From positions 75,024,305 to 75,088,304 of the forward strand of contig NC_077227.1 in NCBI RefSeq assembly GCF_027887165.1: a stretch of DNA of 64,000 bases. Reading direction: 5' to 3'. Each line of letters opens with the position of its first letter. Positions within the stretch are counted from its first letter, which is position 1. A program made the position numbers and the translations under genes. Origin of the DNA: Monodelphis domestica. Its lineage: Eukaryota; Chordata; Mammalia; Didelphimorphia; Didelphidae. The notes under the pieces are model-generated. The model was not told the DNA's origin and made no database searches. It worked only from the letters and a program-made list of their open reading frames with translations. Of the stretch, positions 45,765 to 58,254 are shown in pieces.

Positions 45765-45770
45765 GTGAGT

Positions 45771-48535
45771 GAGTGGGTGATGTTCTTCTGGAAAGTTGGT
45801 AACAACCCTTTCTCCTATAAGGATGCACCTTTTTGGAGCTGTTTGCTAGTGTTTCCAACTGAAAAAGAAAGTGTGTAGATCGGGGGTGTAGAAGAGTAAA
45901 GCCAGAAGGCAAGGCGCCTCCTATCCCTGACACATTGTCTACGACTTCTGCCCCTCCTTGCTAGCAGGAGTCCTCTCTGTGTTTATTGTACCTAAAGGTA
46001 CCTTTGAAAAAACCCAAAAACTATTCCAACTCGTTAACTAAGGGAGAGGTAGCTGTATGTTCAATTTAAAACTACTTTTGAGTATTTCACGGGTCACTAT
46101 CCAGTCGAGGGTTTTATAGCTAGGGAGAGGAGAGGCAATAATGTTTATTGCACCTAGAGGTGCCTTAAAAAAAAGACTGAATCCGACTCTTTAACTAAGG
46201 GAGAGTTAGTTCTAAGTTTAATTGAAAGTCTCACGACGTGCGCCCCAATTTCCTCCCATGTCAGTTGCCCGGGACGTGTTGAATCAATTTTTTTTTTAAA
46301 CGGATAACCCGCCTCGCCCCACCCCCTTCCTAAAAATCAGTGGCCGGTGATGCTGGCTCTGGGGTTCCTCAGAATAAGAAAGAGTGGACCTTCAGATTTG
46401 GCCAACTTTGTTCTCAGAGAGTTGCCCGTTTGTGCGCTTGACTTTAATTTGTCCAACCCTGGGCAACACTGGGATGCACCAGAACGTTTTACCCGTCCTC
46501 CTATAAACAAGCGTAGTGACAGCCAACCTAGAGTCGCCTTCTGCCCAGCCTGCCAACCAATGGAATGAAAGAGCTCGAGGGGGTGTGGTAAAGGCGTGCT
46601 AATTGCTGATTTGAGGCTGGGAGAAGGGAGTTGAGTCAATTTTTGCTCAATGAAACTATTTGGTACTGATGGACATTTAGGTATCCTTGAACCTATCTTC
46701 GCTTTCCCCCATTGCCTGAATTCTTTTCTTTCCGGTTAGTTTTATTCCTTTGTGCAAAGAACGGAAGCTTTTTCTTAGTACATATGAATTTCACAGAATT
46801 ATAGTAGAACCTCTTTGGTGTTGAAAAGATCTTCAGTTTCGTTATCGGGTATGAAATGTACAGCTAGAAGTCACTTGAAGAGCCTGTTCCTTTCAGACCT
46901 AAAGAGGTTTAATGTGCCAGTAAGTGGGGAAGGATTGTCGGGACTCCAGCGTTCTTTATGCTACATTGGGTTCGGTTATAAAGCATTCTTTTCAGTAAGC
47001 CTCATTTAAAATGTGGTTCCAAACAGAGACTTTAGAAAAAAGACCTTCCTACAGAGAAAACTTGGGCAGTTTCCAGTGGTCCTGGCTCTGAAAGAGCCAT
47101 TGCTTGGAATTGCATTTTAAATGAACAATTATCAGCTTAATGATTTACAGAATTTTGCTTTATAAATTCGTATTGACACCACCCACATGTGTGACTTTGT
47201 TAAGTAACTGCCACCTTGAGTTCTTTCCCTTGGTCTCTTGTTACCTCCTTTTGTAATGCAGCAATTTTTGTCATTTGGATTCAAAAGCTAGAACCAAAAG
47301 AGAGGTCCAGGGTTTCCTTAACTGACCCCCCCCCCCCCTTATCTTACAATTGTGAAAACTGAAGGCTGTGATTTTTCCAAGGTCACACCCTGTATCAGAG
47401 GCAGGATCTGAATCTGAGCTCTGACTTAAGAGCCTGGGCCCTTTTTGAAGACTCCAGTGCTGTCCTGAGAATGGGTTCTTAGGCCTGAGTCAGTCAACAC
47501 TTTTATCAGTGGCTTAATATGAACAAAGGGATAGGTAGCATACTTGGGACTGCTACTAGTGATAGCTGGAAGAATAGATAGCCAGAATCTTAAGAACGCT
47601 GGTGGTCTGTTTACTCCATTGCCATTTTTAATTTAAAGGCCTGTATGGTTGAATTTCTTTTGGGCCATCCTTTTAAACAAAGGGAAACCATGCTCAATAT
47701 GAAACAATTGAAGCTTAATGCAAAGTCATCATATCTCCTTTAACATCAAATGCAAAGTCATCATAGGTCCTTTAACATCAAAGTATTGAATCTGGCAGCA
47801 AAAAAAAAGATGACTTTATAGGACATAACACTTGTTAAGAAGGAATTTAGAGTACCTGAAGCCACTAAAAACTTTAAAAGTTTGTTCTGAGAATCTATCT
47901 CCCTACTCAGAATTTTTAAGTTCAAACTGTTGTTTGTAACCTCTTCTGTACAGTTTAGAAAAAGCAATTCAAACCTCCACCACTCTTCCCCTCAATAAAA
48001 AAATGAACTAGATCTTACAAATAAATTACTAATTTTTGTTATGTTCCAGTGATGCTATCATTTAAAAAACAATTTTTGGGCCTCTTTCTAGAATTCATTC
48101 AGAATAAATCATACAGTGTTAGAATATAAAGCCTTATTCACTTTGTTGAATATATTTAGCTCTAAATAACTTGGCTTTTTGCACAAATCAAGTTCATATT
48201 GAAAGGATGAAGGCAATAACTCATTTATATGTCAACTTTAAGGTTTTCAAAGGCCTTTTCTTACCAAGAGGTCAAATGATTTCCCTAAAGTCATAACTAG
48301 CAAGTGTCAGACTTTGAACTCAACTCCATCCTCTGTCTACAATCTGCATCTCTTATTTAGCATTTAGAATAACATGCTGCAGGGTAATATTTTGATAAGA
48401 TTTTGAATCTCAACCAGTTCTTCCTAGGGTGACTAATTTTGACAGGGATATTTTTACGGAGCAGCTTGAAATATTTGCCCAACATCAAAGTATTACTTTT
48501 TGCTTTATGTTAGTTTTAAAATTTTTACTCAAAGG
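45771..48535. other. GLUD1 intron 1, left part
   Basis: Mostly unique DNA. A MIR-like fragment in minus sense lies at 47328-47450 ('aaggtcacaccctgtatcag') beside a C run at about 47327-47338. Frames at 46337-46639 and 46815-47009 show no family motif. Confidence 0.5.
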
Positions 48536-48690
48536 GGGGGCAGCTAGGTGGCTCAATGGATTGAGACCCAGGCCTAGAGACAGGAGGTACTAGGTTCAAA
48601 TTCGGCCTTAGACACTTCCTAGCTATGTGACCCTGGGCAAATCACGCCCATTGCCTAGCCTTGGAAACAATACAATAAGGGTATAAAAAT
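48536..48690 (+). mobile_element. Marsupial tRNA-derived SINE
   Basis: G-run then 'cagctaggtggctcaatgga', B box 'ggttcaaattcgg' and core 'accctgggcaaatcac'. The 3' part is shortened. Possible imperfect duplication 'aaatttttactca' at the left with 'aaatttttttgactca' at the right. Confidence 0.85.
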
Positions 48691-50388
48691 TTTTTTGACT
48701 CATTTTGCCCACAACAAATTTCCCATCCATGTTCCATTTGTTTAGTTTATCTTAAAAAACAGGTCAGTTCTAATAATTTACTTTTAGTTCTATGGAAGAT
48801 TATGTCTAGAATTCTAGAAATGTCTTCAAATTCTAATACTTAGAGCAAATGCACCTACTGGACATAACTTGAATATTTTTTGTCCCAGATTCTTATTCTC
48901 AGATAAACTTTAATTAAGATCCATTTGAATATGGACTTTGAATTTATCAATCTCATACAAATTGTCTGAATGAAAACTATCCCAAATGGAGCCAGTCTTA
49001 AATTGAGCATTCTTTACCATATTTCCTGGGAATAAATAAGCAAAATAATGTGTGGTTTTCCTAAATGAATTTTTTTTGTTCTGTGATTATTGGATCCCTG
49101 AGCCAATTCCCAACTTTTTCTCCCCAATATCCAAAAATCAACAGAAAAGAGCTAAGTTGATGGTGGTGACTTTGTCCCTAGTATTAAGAAAATGAAATGT
49201 AGTTTTAGCGGTAAATTTTGATGATATTTTTGCCTCTACAGTAATGATTTCTCTTGGGAGAAAAAAACCCCAACAACCTAGGAGTGATTGTTAAGGAGTA
49301 TTTCTTCATATTTAATTTCTGATACTAAAGCTGAAATGACAGTTTTAAGAGCTAAGTCAAACACCAATGAAAACAAATGAGGTAATTGCTCAGAAGAAGC
49401 AGTTGAGGATAGTGCTACTTAAGCCTTCCTAGCTGCCATGTGTTCTATTAAAATAAAGCAAGTAACTGGAAAACAAATTAGTAATTTTATTCATTCAACA
49501 AATTTTCTAATAAGAAAAAAATACATTCTACCATTTGCCTCTTTGGCAGCCTAGTGAAACCTATGAACTCATTAGAATAATGTTTATAATGCCATAAAAT
49601 AAAATTCATAGGATTACAAAGGAAGCCAGTTATGTTGAAATATAGTTATCAAAAGAGATTTAGAAAATCAGGTTCATAGATTTGGGGTTTAGGACATTTA
49701 CTCTGACCCCATGAAAGCATAGATTCAGATCTTGCCAAAACTTCCTTTACTGTAAAAAGAAAATATTCAGGACATTTTGGGAGATTCGCAAAAAGAGCTA
49801 AAACAAATTTTTAATTTTTAAAGAGTAAGAGTAATTATTTTAAAAAGTAATTATCCAAGACATAATCTATTTCGTTAAACATTTATTAAACACCTGCTAG
49901 GAACAAGGCAACATTAAGGCATCATTCTCCGGCTAAGAGTTTCAGTGGAGTACTTTTTAAATAGCTTCCTTTCTCCCTGTCCACCCTCACTCCCATTAAA
50001 AAGCAAAGGAATGTGTTTTAGTTAGCTGTGAACTTGCTGTTCTTTCCCTGAGAATCACACTATTCTTTGTGGAAGTCTTTAAGAGTTTCCAATTTTTCAG
50101 AATTGCTTCCTTTGCTAGAAGTTGAGTAGATGTGACCCAAATAAAAATTAATAATGCCCATCCAAGTTCATTAGGAGAACAACTTTTTTTTTCTGTTTCA
50201 TTATGAGCAGTTGAAAAGAACATAGCTTAAAATGTATTTGAGTCCAGGTCAAGTTTTAATGAAGGGGCAGAATCAAGCGAATAATTGCCTCTGACTTTGT
50301 AATAACTACCTTTGCCTTATTAAGTAAACCAAACTCTAAGGTCTACCAAAGTGCCCGTTCCAGATGAAGAGTTTTCCTGTAGTTCTAC
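48691..50388. other. GLUD1 intron 1, unassigned
   Basis: AT-rich. A short 'gttaaacatttattaaacacctgctagg' at 49876 is the start block of the ancient repeat seen at 24.8 kb. Nothing else is recognised. Confidence 0.45.
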
Positions 50389-50582
50389 TTTTTTCTTTTT
50401 TTAAACCATTACCTTCTATCTCAGAATCAATACTGTGTATTGGTTCCAAGGCAGAAGAGCAGTAAGGGCTAGGCAGTGGGGGTTAAGTGACTTGCCCAGG
50501 GTCACAGCTAGGATTCCTGAGGCTCCAGGACCTCCTGTCTCCAGGCTTGGCTCTCAATTCCTTAAGCCTCCTTGTTGCCCCC
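50389..50582 (-). mobile_element. Marsupial tRNA-derived SINE
   Basis: Minus-oriented: T-rich left end, 'aaccattaccttctatctca', 'gtgacttgcccagggtcaca', and a diverged head near 50545-50582. Confidence 0.85.
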
Positions 50583-52502
50583 ATTCCGTCTTTGTATAGA
50601 AAATTGTTATAAGTATATATTTAGTGTTATTCAAAAAAGATAACTGGATCTGTTTATTACATTCACCCAGTTACTACAAGAGTCATCATAAAAACAAATG
50701 CTACCTTATAGTGGGGAATATTTGTGATTCATAACCACTGAAAGCAAGAAAAACTCCAGCTTGCTATGGTTTTTTAGTCACTGATTTTTTTAAATGGGCA
50801 CTGAGTTGACATTTTCCCCCAATGTCACCATAGTAACAAAGTGACTTTCATTTTCCCTGAAAGCTATATACACAACCCTGATTATTGTCATTTGGAACGA
50901 TTAATTTATCAGTTATGTCATCAGAGGTTTGTGTATTTTTTAATCTTTAGGTAGATCATAAAACTTGAATAGTTTTGATCCAAATTTCACTATTTTAAAA
51001 TTAAATTTTTAAATAGTGAAATGTCCAAGGTGTTTCTTACTTGCAGAATGCTATATGTAATGCTCTTTGACTCTCTTTGAATGCTAAGTGTTATTACAGG
51101 TATTTCATATTTTGGGACTCTGAAGCCACAGACTTTTGTAAAGAGACCTAGAAAGAATGAATAGCAAGTGACTTCACATTGGGACCTGAGGGCCTCTGAG
51201 CCACACAGCCCATGCTTCATGCACTTTACTTTTTAATATCAGTTTATCTGGGAGTAGTTTTTAAACCTGTAGGCTTCAGTTCTTCTAACTTCCTAATACA
51301 TTGGGTGGGTGGGTAGTATGTATGGGGGTGGGGGCATAGGAACAGGTTTTTAACTCTTTATTTTAAGATACCACCTGCACTTAGCATTCTGAATCACCTG
51401 TGTTCCAGGGGCTGGGGGAGCCCCCTCTCAGAGAGTAACTGTGGGTCTGGGCTCCAGTGGACCAGGTCTAGCCCTGGGGAAGGAGACTGACTCCCTGAAA
51501 GAGAAGTTAGACTTTCCACGCCCCAAAACATCCTCTCTGGATCATTATGCCCCAACTCAAAGACACCTCACCTTTTTCCCCCCAGGAAAAGAAATCTTTT
51601 TTTATTTAGGTTTGGCTAATGACTAATTAGCCAATAATAGACAAAGTGATTAATGGAGTCCTTTCCAGAAAAGTCCTTCAGTATAATAGTACTCACATAG
51701 TGTTCCTCTTTTCTTTTAACACAAAAATAATTTAGAAGACTCATTAATGCATATTAACAAATACTTAAAATCACAGCCTAATGCCCTATCCCTTTTAATA
51801 TGCACCTGGAAGGTAGGAAAGACTTCCCACTAAACAGATAGTTTATATTTACTCAGGTAGTATTTGAGGAGCAGCTCAGGCCGGGTCTCCTGGCCAGCCA
51901 GGCATGATGGTGGTCATCTCCTTTGATTGTTGTAGAAAGCATCTTCTACCTCCAGGCAGAACTTAAATGAGCCAGCCTTCTCACTCTTGAGATGACCTTT
52001 AGCAGTCAGAATCTTCATCTGCCCTGGTTCAGCCTGACATGTGTACTGATATTGTAGCTACTGTCCGAGAGAAGAAAAGTTCTCCCACACCTGCTAAGAC
52101 CACATGATGCAAAGTGAGGATCAGAGGCTTTGATCTCCTTAGAAGGATCCTGAGGAAGCAGCTCTTCCGGGCTCTAGCCAGGCTTCTCTGGTTCATAGGA
52201 ACCAAGAAACCCCCCAGGCACCTTTCCTTTAGCCATGGGCCTGGGCATGGACTCCTACTGGATGTGCTTCTGGGAGTGGTGCCCACCATTGCTGATAAAT
52301 TAATAACAGAAGGGGCTAGGCACAGACGTTCCCTGGGATGCCCATTTCATTATATATGTAAACACTGAACATTACTCTTTCTAAAAGTTATAGCTAGGTT
52401 ATAGAAATAATTTTATATTGCTAAGTCAGTGAAAAAATGAAAGTATGATGGAATTTAAACTTAAACAATGCACAAACAGAATTCTTTTCCCACAAATTAG
52501 GA
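50583..52502. other. GLUD1 intron 1, unassigned
   Basis: No exon with family support. A G-rich, quadruplex-capable stretch lies at 51303-51334. A moderately GC-rich block at 51850-52370 has overlapping frames on both strands (52029-52289 minus, 52114-52368 plus) of unknown meaning. Confidence 0.45.
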
Positions 52503-52660
52503 TGGTTCCAAGGTAGAAGAGTGCTAAGGGCTAGGCAATGGGGGTTAAGTGACTTGGCTCAGGATTACACAGCTGGGAAGTATCTGAGGTCAAATTTGAA
52601 CCCAGGACCTCCCAACTCTGGGCTTGATTCTCAATCCACTGAGATACCCAGCTGCCCCCC
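52503..52660 (-). mobile_element. 3'-truncated marsupial SINE
   Basis: Starts within the 3' block ('ggttccaaggtagaagagtg') and runs through the core 'gggttaagtgacttggctca' to the head 'gagatacccagctgcccc'. Its A tail and terminal part are missing. Confidence 0.85.
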
Positions 52661-53856
52661 ATGTAAACAGTTTTTTAAATCTCATCCACTTCTAAAAAGT
52701 ATTATGATTTTTTAAATTTTCTTTCCTCAGTTAAAAAAATGTTACATAGGTTTAACTGGGGGGCATTCATTAATAATTTCAGTTTCGGTTACAGACGATA
52801 ATCATAATCACTAAGATCTTATCATGTTAGAGGGAAAAGGGGGATTGGGGTTGGATGGAGGTGGGGAGGGGGGTAACGATCCTTTTGTCCAGATGTCTTC
52901 CAGTTCTACCTTTATGGTTGATTAAGTCATTAGATTGCACTGGAGGGCAAAAACAGTGTTTGCCTTTTCTTCCTATCTCAGACACTTAGCAGAGTACCTT
53001 GATGCCTGACATAGTAGGTGATTTACAAATGCTTTAAAAAATGGACTTAACAGCATTTTGAAACATTCCCTCTTTTTTTAGAAGTAAGGCAGATTCTCCT
53101 TCCTGCCCCACTGAAATGATGTGAATACAAAAGAATAAAACATTTAGGAGAAAAAAAGAAAATGCCTTTGGAAGCTATTCATCTCTTCATGCCTTTCCCA
53201 CTCTGTTGATCTGCAGTTGATATTTAAATGGGTGTGGTTAGTAATTTTTTTTAAAAACTTTGTAAATAAGAATATTCCTGGGTCTCATCCAGTGGAAACT
53301 TGAGTGTTTTTCATGGTAATCCATAGTACAGTCATAGTTTCTGACTCATGTTATAATTTGCAAGCCTTTTTAATGGGCATTTTGTTTTCCTCGTTTTTAA
53401 AATGATGTCCATGTAGTCTTTATATCTTTATATATATATTGGTGTGGAGAATACCCTGATCATTGTTTGGAATAATTGCTTTTTGTACTTGATTCTGAAC
53501 ATTACTAAGTCAGTAAATATTTGAATTCCCATTCTGTGGATTGTTTATTGGCCAGGGCTAGGAGAGATACATAGTTTACATAATATATCCTGAGAGAAAA
53601 GGCAACTTTTTCATTTCTTTAAACTGTGTGAGCAGAAGAATTAATTTAGCCCTTCTTCAAAGGTGGATGTATTAGGAGAAAAGTTAAGTGAATCTTAAAT
53701 ACTAAACTGGTTATCATAAGACTTTGAGAGCAGGTCATTCTACTTACTATTTTAAGAAATAATTTAAGCCAACTTATTGGCCCATAAATAAGTTCAGTCC
53801 TTTTGCTATTTGTTGGCTTTATCTTTATCTCTTAAGTTTTGTTACCACCTCTTTTA
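52661..53856. other. GLUD1 intron 1, with an L2 3' fragment
   Basis: Positions 52910-53040 show an L2-type tail in + sense ('cagacacttagcagagtacc', 'gtgatttacaaatgctt'). The rest is unassigned AT-rich DNA. Confidence 0.5.
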
Positions 53857-54107
53857 AAACTGTTCATAACAGGGGGCAACTGGGTAGTTCAGTGGATTGA
53901 GAGCCAGGCCTAGAGATGGGAGGTCCTAGGTTCAAATCTGGCCTTCCCAGATTTGACACTTCCCAGCTGTGTGACCCTGGGCAAGTCACTTAACCTCCAT
54001 TGCCTAGCCCTTATCACTCTTCTGCCTTGGAACCAATACACAGTATTGATTTCAAGATGGAAAGTAAGAGTTAAAAAAAACAAACACAACTAAACTGTTC
54101 ATAACAG
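53857..54107 (+). mobile_element. Marsupial tRNA-derived SINE with perfect 16-bp duplication
   Basis: The body is 53873-54091: 'ggggcaactgggtagttcag', A box 'tagttcagtgg', B box 'ggttcaaatctgg', core 'ctgggcaagtcacttaacct', 3' block 'ccaatacacagtattgattt', A-rich tail. AAACTGTTCATAACAG occurs at 53857-53872 and 54092-54107. It carries a small internal duplication ('ccagatttgac') near 53947. Confidence 0.95.
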
Positions 54108-54244
54108 AAGCTTTGAGCAAGACTCTTAGTAGGCATAATGCATTACAAAAAATTCTGGGGTTTAAGTTCTAGCTCTGACATTTATTTGCTAACTAGATGA
54201 TTAGGCAAGTCACAGAATTTAATTTAGTACAATATATAAATGAA

Positions 54245-55010
54245 AGGAATCACCACTGTGGTAGAACTCCCTGGAGGAGGATCCTGCTACCTCATTGAGG
54301 AAAGCCATTCTGATTTTGGACAGCTCTCATTATTCCTGACATCCAACCTACACTAGCTAGCCCCTTTACAACTTTCACAGATTGCTTCTGGTTCTTTTTC
54401 CCTTAGAGGCCATATAGAACAGGTCTCATCTCTTCCGCATGATACTTCAGATAATTAAAAGAATGCTATCATGCCCTGCTCACATTTTCTCCATTCCTTC
54501 AACTAATTCTTGTGGCATGGACTCCGGATCCTTTTCTACGTCTCCACTTCTGGACTTTCTCAAGGTTGTCAGTGTTTTAAACCATTTTGCTCAGAATTGG
54601 ACACCATATTTCAGATAGGTCTGATGAAGAGAGTGCAGTGAAACTGTGACTCCCTTCTCCAGTAAGTTGTGCTCTTGCTGCAGCCCAAGTTTGCATTAGC
54701 CTTTTTTGACTATTACAATAAAGATTTATAATATGGGCTTATACTCCACTAAAACCCCCACACCACTCCTATCCATCTGCTTCATCTTCTACTTGGGATT
54801 TTCTTTTTGTGTACAAATGCTAGACTTTATATTTGTCCCTATTTTATCTTATCAAGATCTATTTGGACCCTGACTCTTATCACCTTAACGTTGACCCAGT
54901 CATCCACATCAGTTGTGAATACATCTAATTTGTTATTCTCTAACTCATATCCCATTTTCTTCATAAGAATAATGTATTTTATCAGAAACTTTGCTAAATT
55001 AAACTATCTA
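54245..55010 (-). mobile_element. CR1/L3 LINE 3' region
   Basis: The antisense landmark order of CR1/L3 is clear: 'gattgcttctggttcttttt' (54381), 'gaatgctatcatgccctgct' (54461), 'ctccattccttcaactaatt' (54490), 'aaaccattttgctcagaatt' (54578), 'gcagcccaagtttgcattag' (54680), 'atcaagatctatttggaccc' (54851). No open frame is kept; the + frame 54807-55169 is chance. Confidence 0.75.
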
Positions 55011-55289
55011 CAGTGTTCCCAAATATTTTTCTGCAACAGAATGAGTTGTCACCCTATCGCTCAATCATCTCCTTGTATGTTGTTCCATCCAACCCAAGTA
55101 AAAATCCTCTTTTCTTTGATCTTTCTTTTTCTCCCATCCTTCCCCTCCTGTTTCTTGAAAGCTCTCTGAATCTGGCATTTTTATGTCACGTTCCTCCCCC
55201 TTCCAATGAATCTCAAGGTGCTTTTTCTCATTTCTTTTGGGTCTACCCTCGGACACTATAGACTAGCCAACATTGAGTTTCATCATTGT

Positions 55290-55520
55290 AGTTGCTCTTA
55301 TTTGCTGTAGTTATTGTGAATATTGTTTTCCTGGTTCAGCTTATCAGCTTATATATCAGCTGATAGGTCTTTCTAAAAATTCTCAGTGTTCTTACTGCAC
55401 AGGAATAATCCATATATCATACTTTCTTTAGCTATTCCCCAACTGATGAGCATCTATTCTATTTCCAGTTCTTTCTTACTTCAAAAAGTGCTGCTGGAAT
55501 GAACTCATCCTTAATATATG
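55290..55520 (-). mobile_element. L1 ORF2 C-terminal fragment
   Basis: Minus-oriented L1: 'ttgttttcctggttcagctt' (55325), 'agctattccccaactgatga' (55430), 'tatttccagttctttcttac' (55460). Truncated and decayed. Confidence 0.7.
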
Positions 55521-55712
55521 TCCCCAAAGCACTTACTACTGACTGTATATTCTATTTCTTCTGAATGTATGAATGAACCTCTCAGAAGTTAAACCTTCAT
55601 GAGACCAAAGACTTTAGGATTTTGTTGACCAGTGGCCATCAGCTTTAAATTTATCTCCCTGAAAAAAATGCATTGGAAAGAAATGTAATTTTCTCTAGCA
55701 GTTAAGTCATTT

Positions 55713-55938
55713 AAGTTATCTTTATTTTTTTTTAAACCCTTACCTTCCTTCTTGGAGTCAATACTGTGTATTGGCTCCAAGGCAGAAGAGTGGTAAGGGC
55801 TAGGCAATGGGGGTCAAGTGACTTGCCCAGGGTCACACAGCTAGGAAGTGTCTGAGGTCATATTTGAACCCAGGACCTCCAGTCTCTAGGCCTGGTTCTC
55901 AATCCACTGAGCTACCCACCTGTCCCCAAGTTATCTTT
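55713..55938 (-). mobile_element. Marsupial tRNA-derived SINE with 11-bp duplication
   Basis: The body is 55724-55927 in minus sense: T-rich left end, 'cccttaccttccttcttgga', 'gtgacttgcccagggtcaca', head 'ccactgagctacccacctgt'. AAGTTATCTTT occurs at 55713-55723 and 55928-55938. Confidence 0.92.
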
Positions 55939-57514
55939 TAAATGTTATCAGCCATGTCATGCATCTGAAATGTCTTTGAAAAGTTGTATATAAATCCACA
56001 TTTTTCTCTGGGGACTTGATGACTTAAGGATTGTTTCTATTAACTGAAGAACTTTTCATATTGTAAATAACTTCCCATTTGGATTTTTGTCATTGACAGA
56101 ATTTTCCCTCAAAATAGGGCACACATTGCCTCTGAATTAAACTAATCTTAGTTGGGTCAGTTGGACATTAATAATCCCAAACTGGTATATTTGGGAAGTG
56201 TTCAAGGCACTGTACTAGGTACATAAGGTTTCTAAGAAGCATAAGATTCACAGATTTGAAGATCTAGAAGGAATATTATAGATAATTCTCCATTTTATAG
56301 TAGAGATATATAATATAGGAAGATCAAGTGATTTTTGTCATACTAGCCAGTTCCAGATCCTAGGTTTTAACTTATTCTTAATATAAAGGTAACATCCTGG
56401 CAGTTCAGCAGACATTAACTTTGAAATAAAATGATTCATGGGATATTCTAGGGTTATTTTATGATTAGCAGGCAATATTCCAGAACTTTTGGGCAGAAAC
56501 TCTTATGTTCTATGGTATAGAACTTTGTACAAATAACTAAGATAATCCAAAACTTCTGAGAAACAGTTGCCCTTGCCTCTAGAGGCTACTCAGCTCATGA
56601 ATATGCTGAATGAAATAGGTTGATTTTTGTCTGGACAAGAGTTAAATTCAGAACAGCTAAGACTTTAGGATTGAGGCCACTTTTGAAGCTCTCACATTTT
56701 GCCCATAAATCTTGTATTGTAGCACCTCTCCCATTAGCCAACAGATTATTTACATTAGCTACTTGTTGGAGGATGGGATTTAAAAAAATTGGCCTATCAT
56801 ACCATCTGACAAAAATTGGACTTCTGAGGTCATAGAAATAACCTCATTTTTTTGTCAGTTAATCACAAAAATGCCTTCAGTAGATAATAATTTGTGTCCT
56901 TGATTCTAATAGGTTACTATTTGTCCAATTATAGTAGAAAATAACATCTACCATTTTACCTCATGTCCTTTTATACAAAAAAACTGACCTGTTTTTGTTC
57001 CAGGGGAAGTGTCTTTGCAGATGAATTTGTATGCACTCTTCCATAAAAATGGATTCTTATGTTTGCCTTGTTTGCCAGAAGATTTCAGTGCCACTGTAGT
57101 GATCTGGGGTGCCTAGTAGCTAAAGGCTACTACGCATCTTTTAAGATACATCTGCATAATTTTAAGTGTAGGTAAGTCCACAAGTACTTGCCCATTCACC
57201 TAGTGAGTAGGGACAAAAGCAATATTACTGGATTTTAATTTTTGCTTTCTTTAAAAGACAAAATGATCTCTCCTAGTAAAGTAATTCTTCTAGAATCTAT
57301 TAAGGGTTCTAAACCTAAACTCAATTTGAGATGTTATTTTTTGGAGGGGAGGGAAAGCCCCTATTCTATCACATGTTTAAGCAACTGAGGATTTGAATAA
57401 TTTTATATAGTTGGGCAACACAATAATTGTAAATAAGTATAATTTAGATATCCTATGGCATTTGAAATTACAATACTGTTTTTAGATTCCTAAATTTTTT
57501 ATTTTATTAATGAG
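55939..57514. other. GLUD1 intron 1, unassigned
   Basis: AT-rich, no named repeat or supported exon. The 71-aa frame at 56620-56835 has no motif. Confidence 0.4.
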
Positions 57515-57740
57515 AAACCTAGGTGGGAGGCAGCTGGGTAGCTCAGTAGATTGAGAGCCAAGCCTAGAGATGTGAAGGTCCTGGGTTCAAATATGGCCTC
57601 AGACACTTCCTAACTCTATGACCCTGGGCAAGTCACTTAATTCCCTTGATCTAGCTTTTAACTTCTCTTCTGTATTGGAACCAATATACCAAATTGATTC
57701 TAAGGCAGAAGGTAGGGGTTATTTTAAAAAAGCCTAGATG
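57515..57740 (+). mobile_element. Marsupial tRNA-derived SINE
   Basis: 'gggaggcagctgggtagctc', B box 'ggttcaaatatgg', core 'ctgggcaagtcacttaattc' and the 3' block 'ccaatataccaaattgattc'. Imperfect flanking repeats AACCTAGGTG / AGCCTAGATG fit an old duplication. Confidence 0.85.
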
Positions 57741-58254
57741 AATAATTTTTTCTTATGTAAATTCAATATGTATTTATTAAATGCCTGATAGACAGTTCTC
57801 TCCTGTGTATATATTTAAGTCATATAAGATTTTTTGTTTTGACAAATAGGCAAACAGGCATAAAACAGAAATAGAAATATAAAAGAAACCAAAGTTCTCA
57901 TGAAACTGTCATTGACTGTTTCTCACTCACATAGACTCCACATCTCTGGATACTCCTTTATCTGTGCAGCTCTCTGCCCTGGGGTTCATACTGAGAGAAC
58001 CGAAGGGGAAGGCCATGGCCAATTATTCTGATAGACCAGGCCCTATGAGAAGAAAGAGAGTGAGTGGGCTCGGCAGTCACCTCCACAAAGCTGAGAAGAT
58101 TCCTGGCATAGAAAATGATGTCTATATTCTTTCAGAGGTGCTATTTATCTGTGTGTCATGAGAGCCTAGGATGGTGACTGACCATGCAGAAAAGCTTTTA
58201 TGCAAGTTTGTTGACTGAATGATGGTTAAGTAACTTGCTTCTACTCCAACTAGT
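57741..58254. other. GLUD1 intron 1, unassigned
   Basis: No gene or named repeat. A 65-aa frame at 57964-58161 lacks any motif. Confidence 0.4.

Larger units (their letters stand above)
44390..45770. promoter_or_regulatory. CpG island, likely bidirectional promoter of GLUD1
   Basis: A sharp change from AT-rich flanks to GC-rich, CpG-dense DNA spans the GLUD1 5' end and exon 1. On the + strand, a TATA-like TTTTAAAG lies at 44963-44970, so transcription could start near 44995, giving a 5' UTR of about 150 nt; this is inference. GC boxes (CCGCCCC-type) occur near 44854, 44894 and 44927. A perfect 16-bp CpG palindrome lies at 44880-44895. The many open frames on both strands (44395-44730, 44502-44885, 44753-45109 minus) reflect GC richness and are not supported as genes. 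Confidence 0.85.

Noticed and set aside
45588..45772. GLUD1 coding through to the stop at 45770
   Set aside because: Homology to GDH ends exactly at the GTGAGT donor and resumes in phase at 59777. The extra residues are kept only as a possible minor isoform.
45200..45933. Minus-strand frames of 122 and 129 codons over GLUD1 exon 1
   Set aside because: They are antisense shadows of the GLUD1 exon and the adjoining minisatellite.
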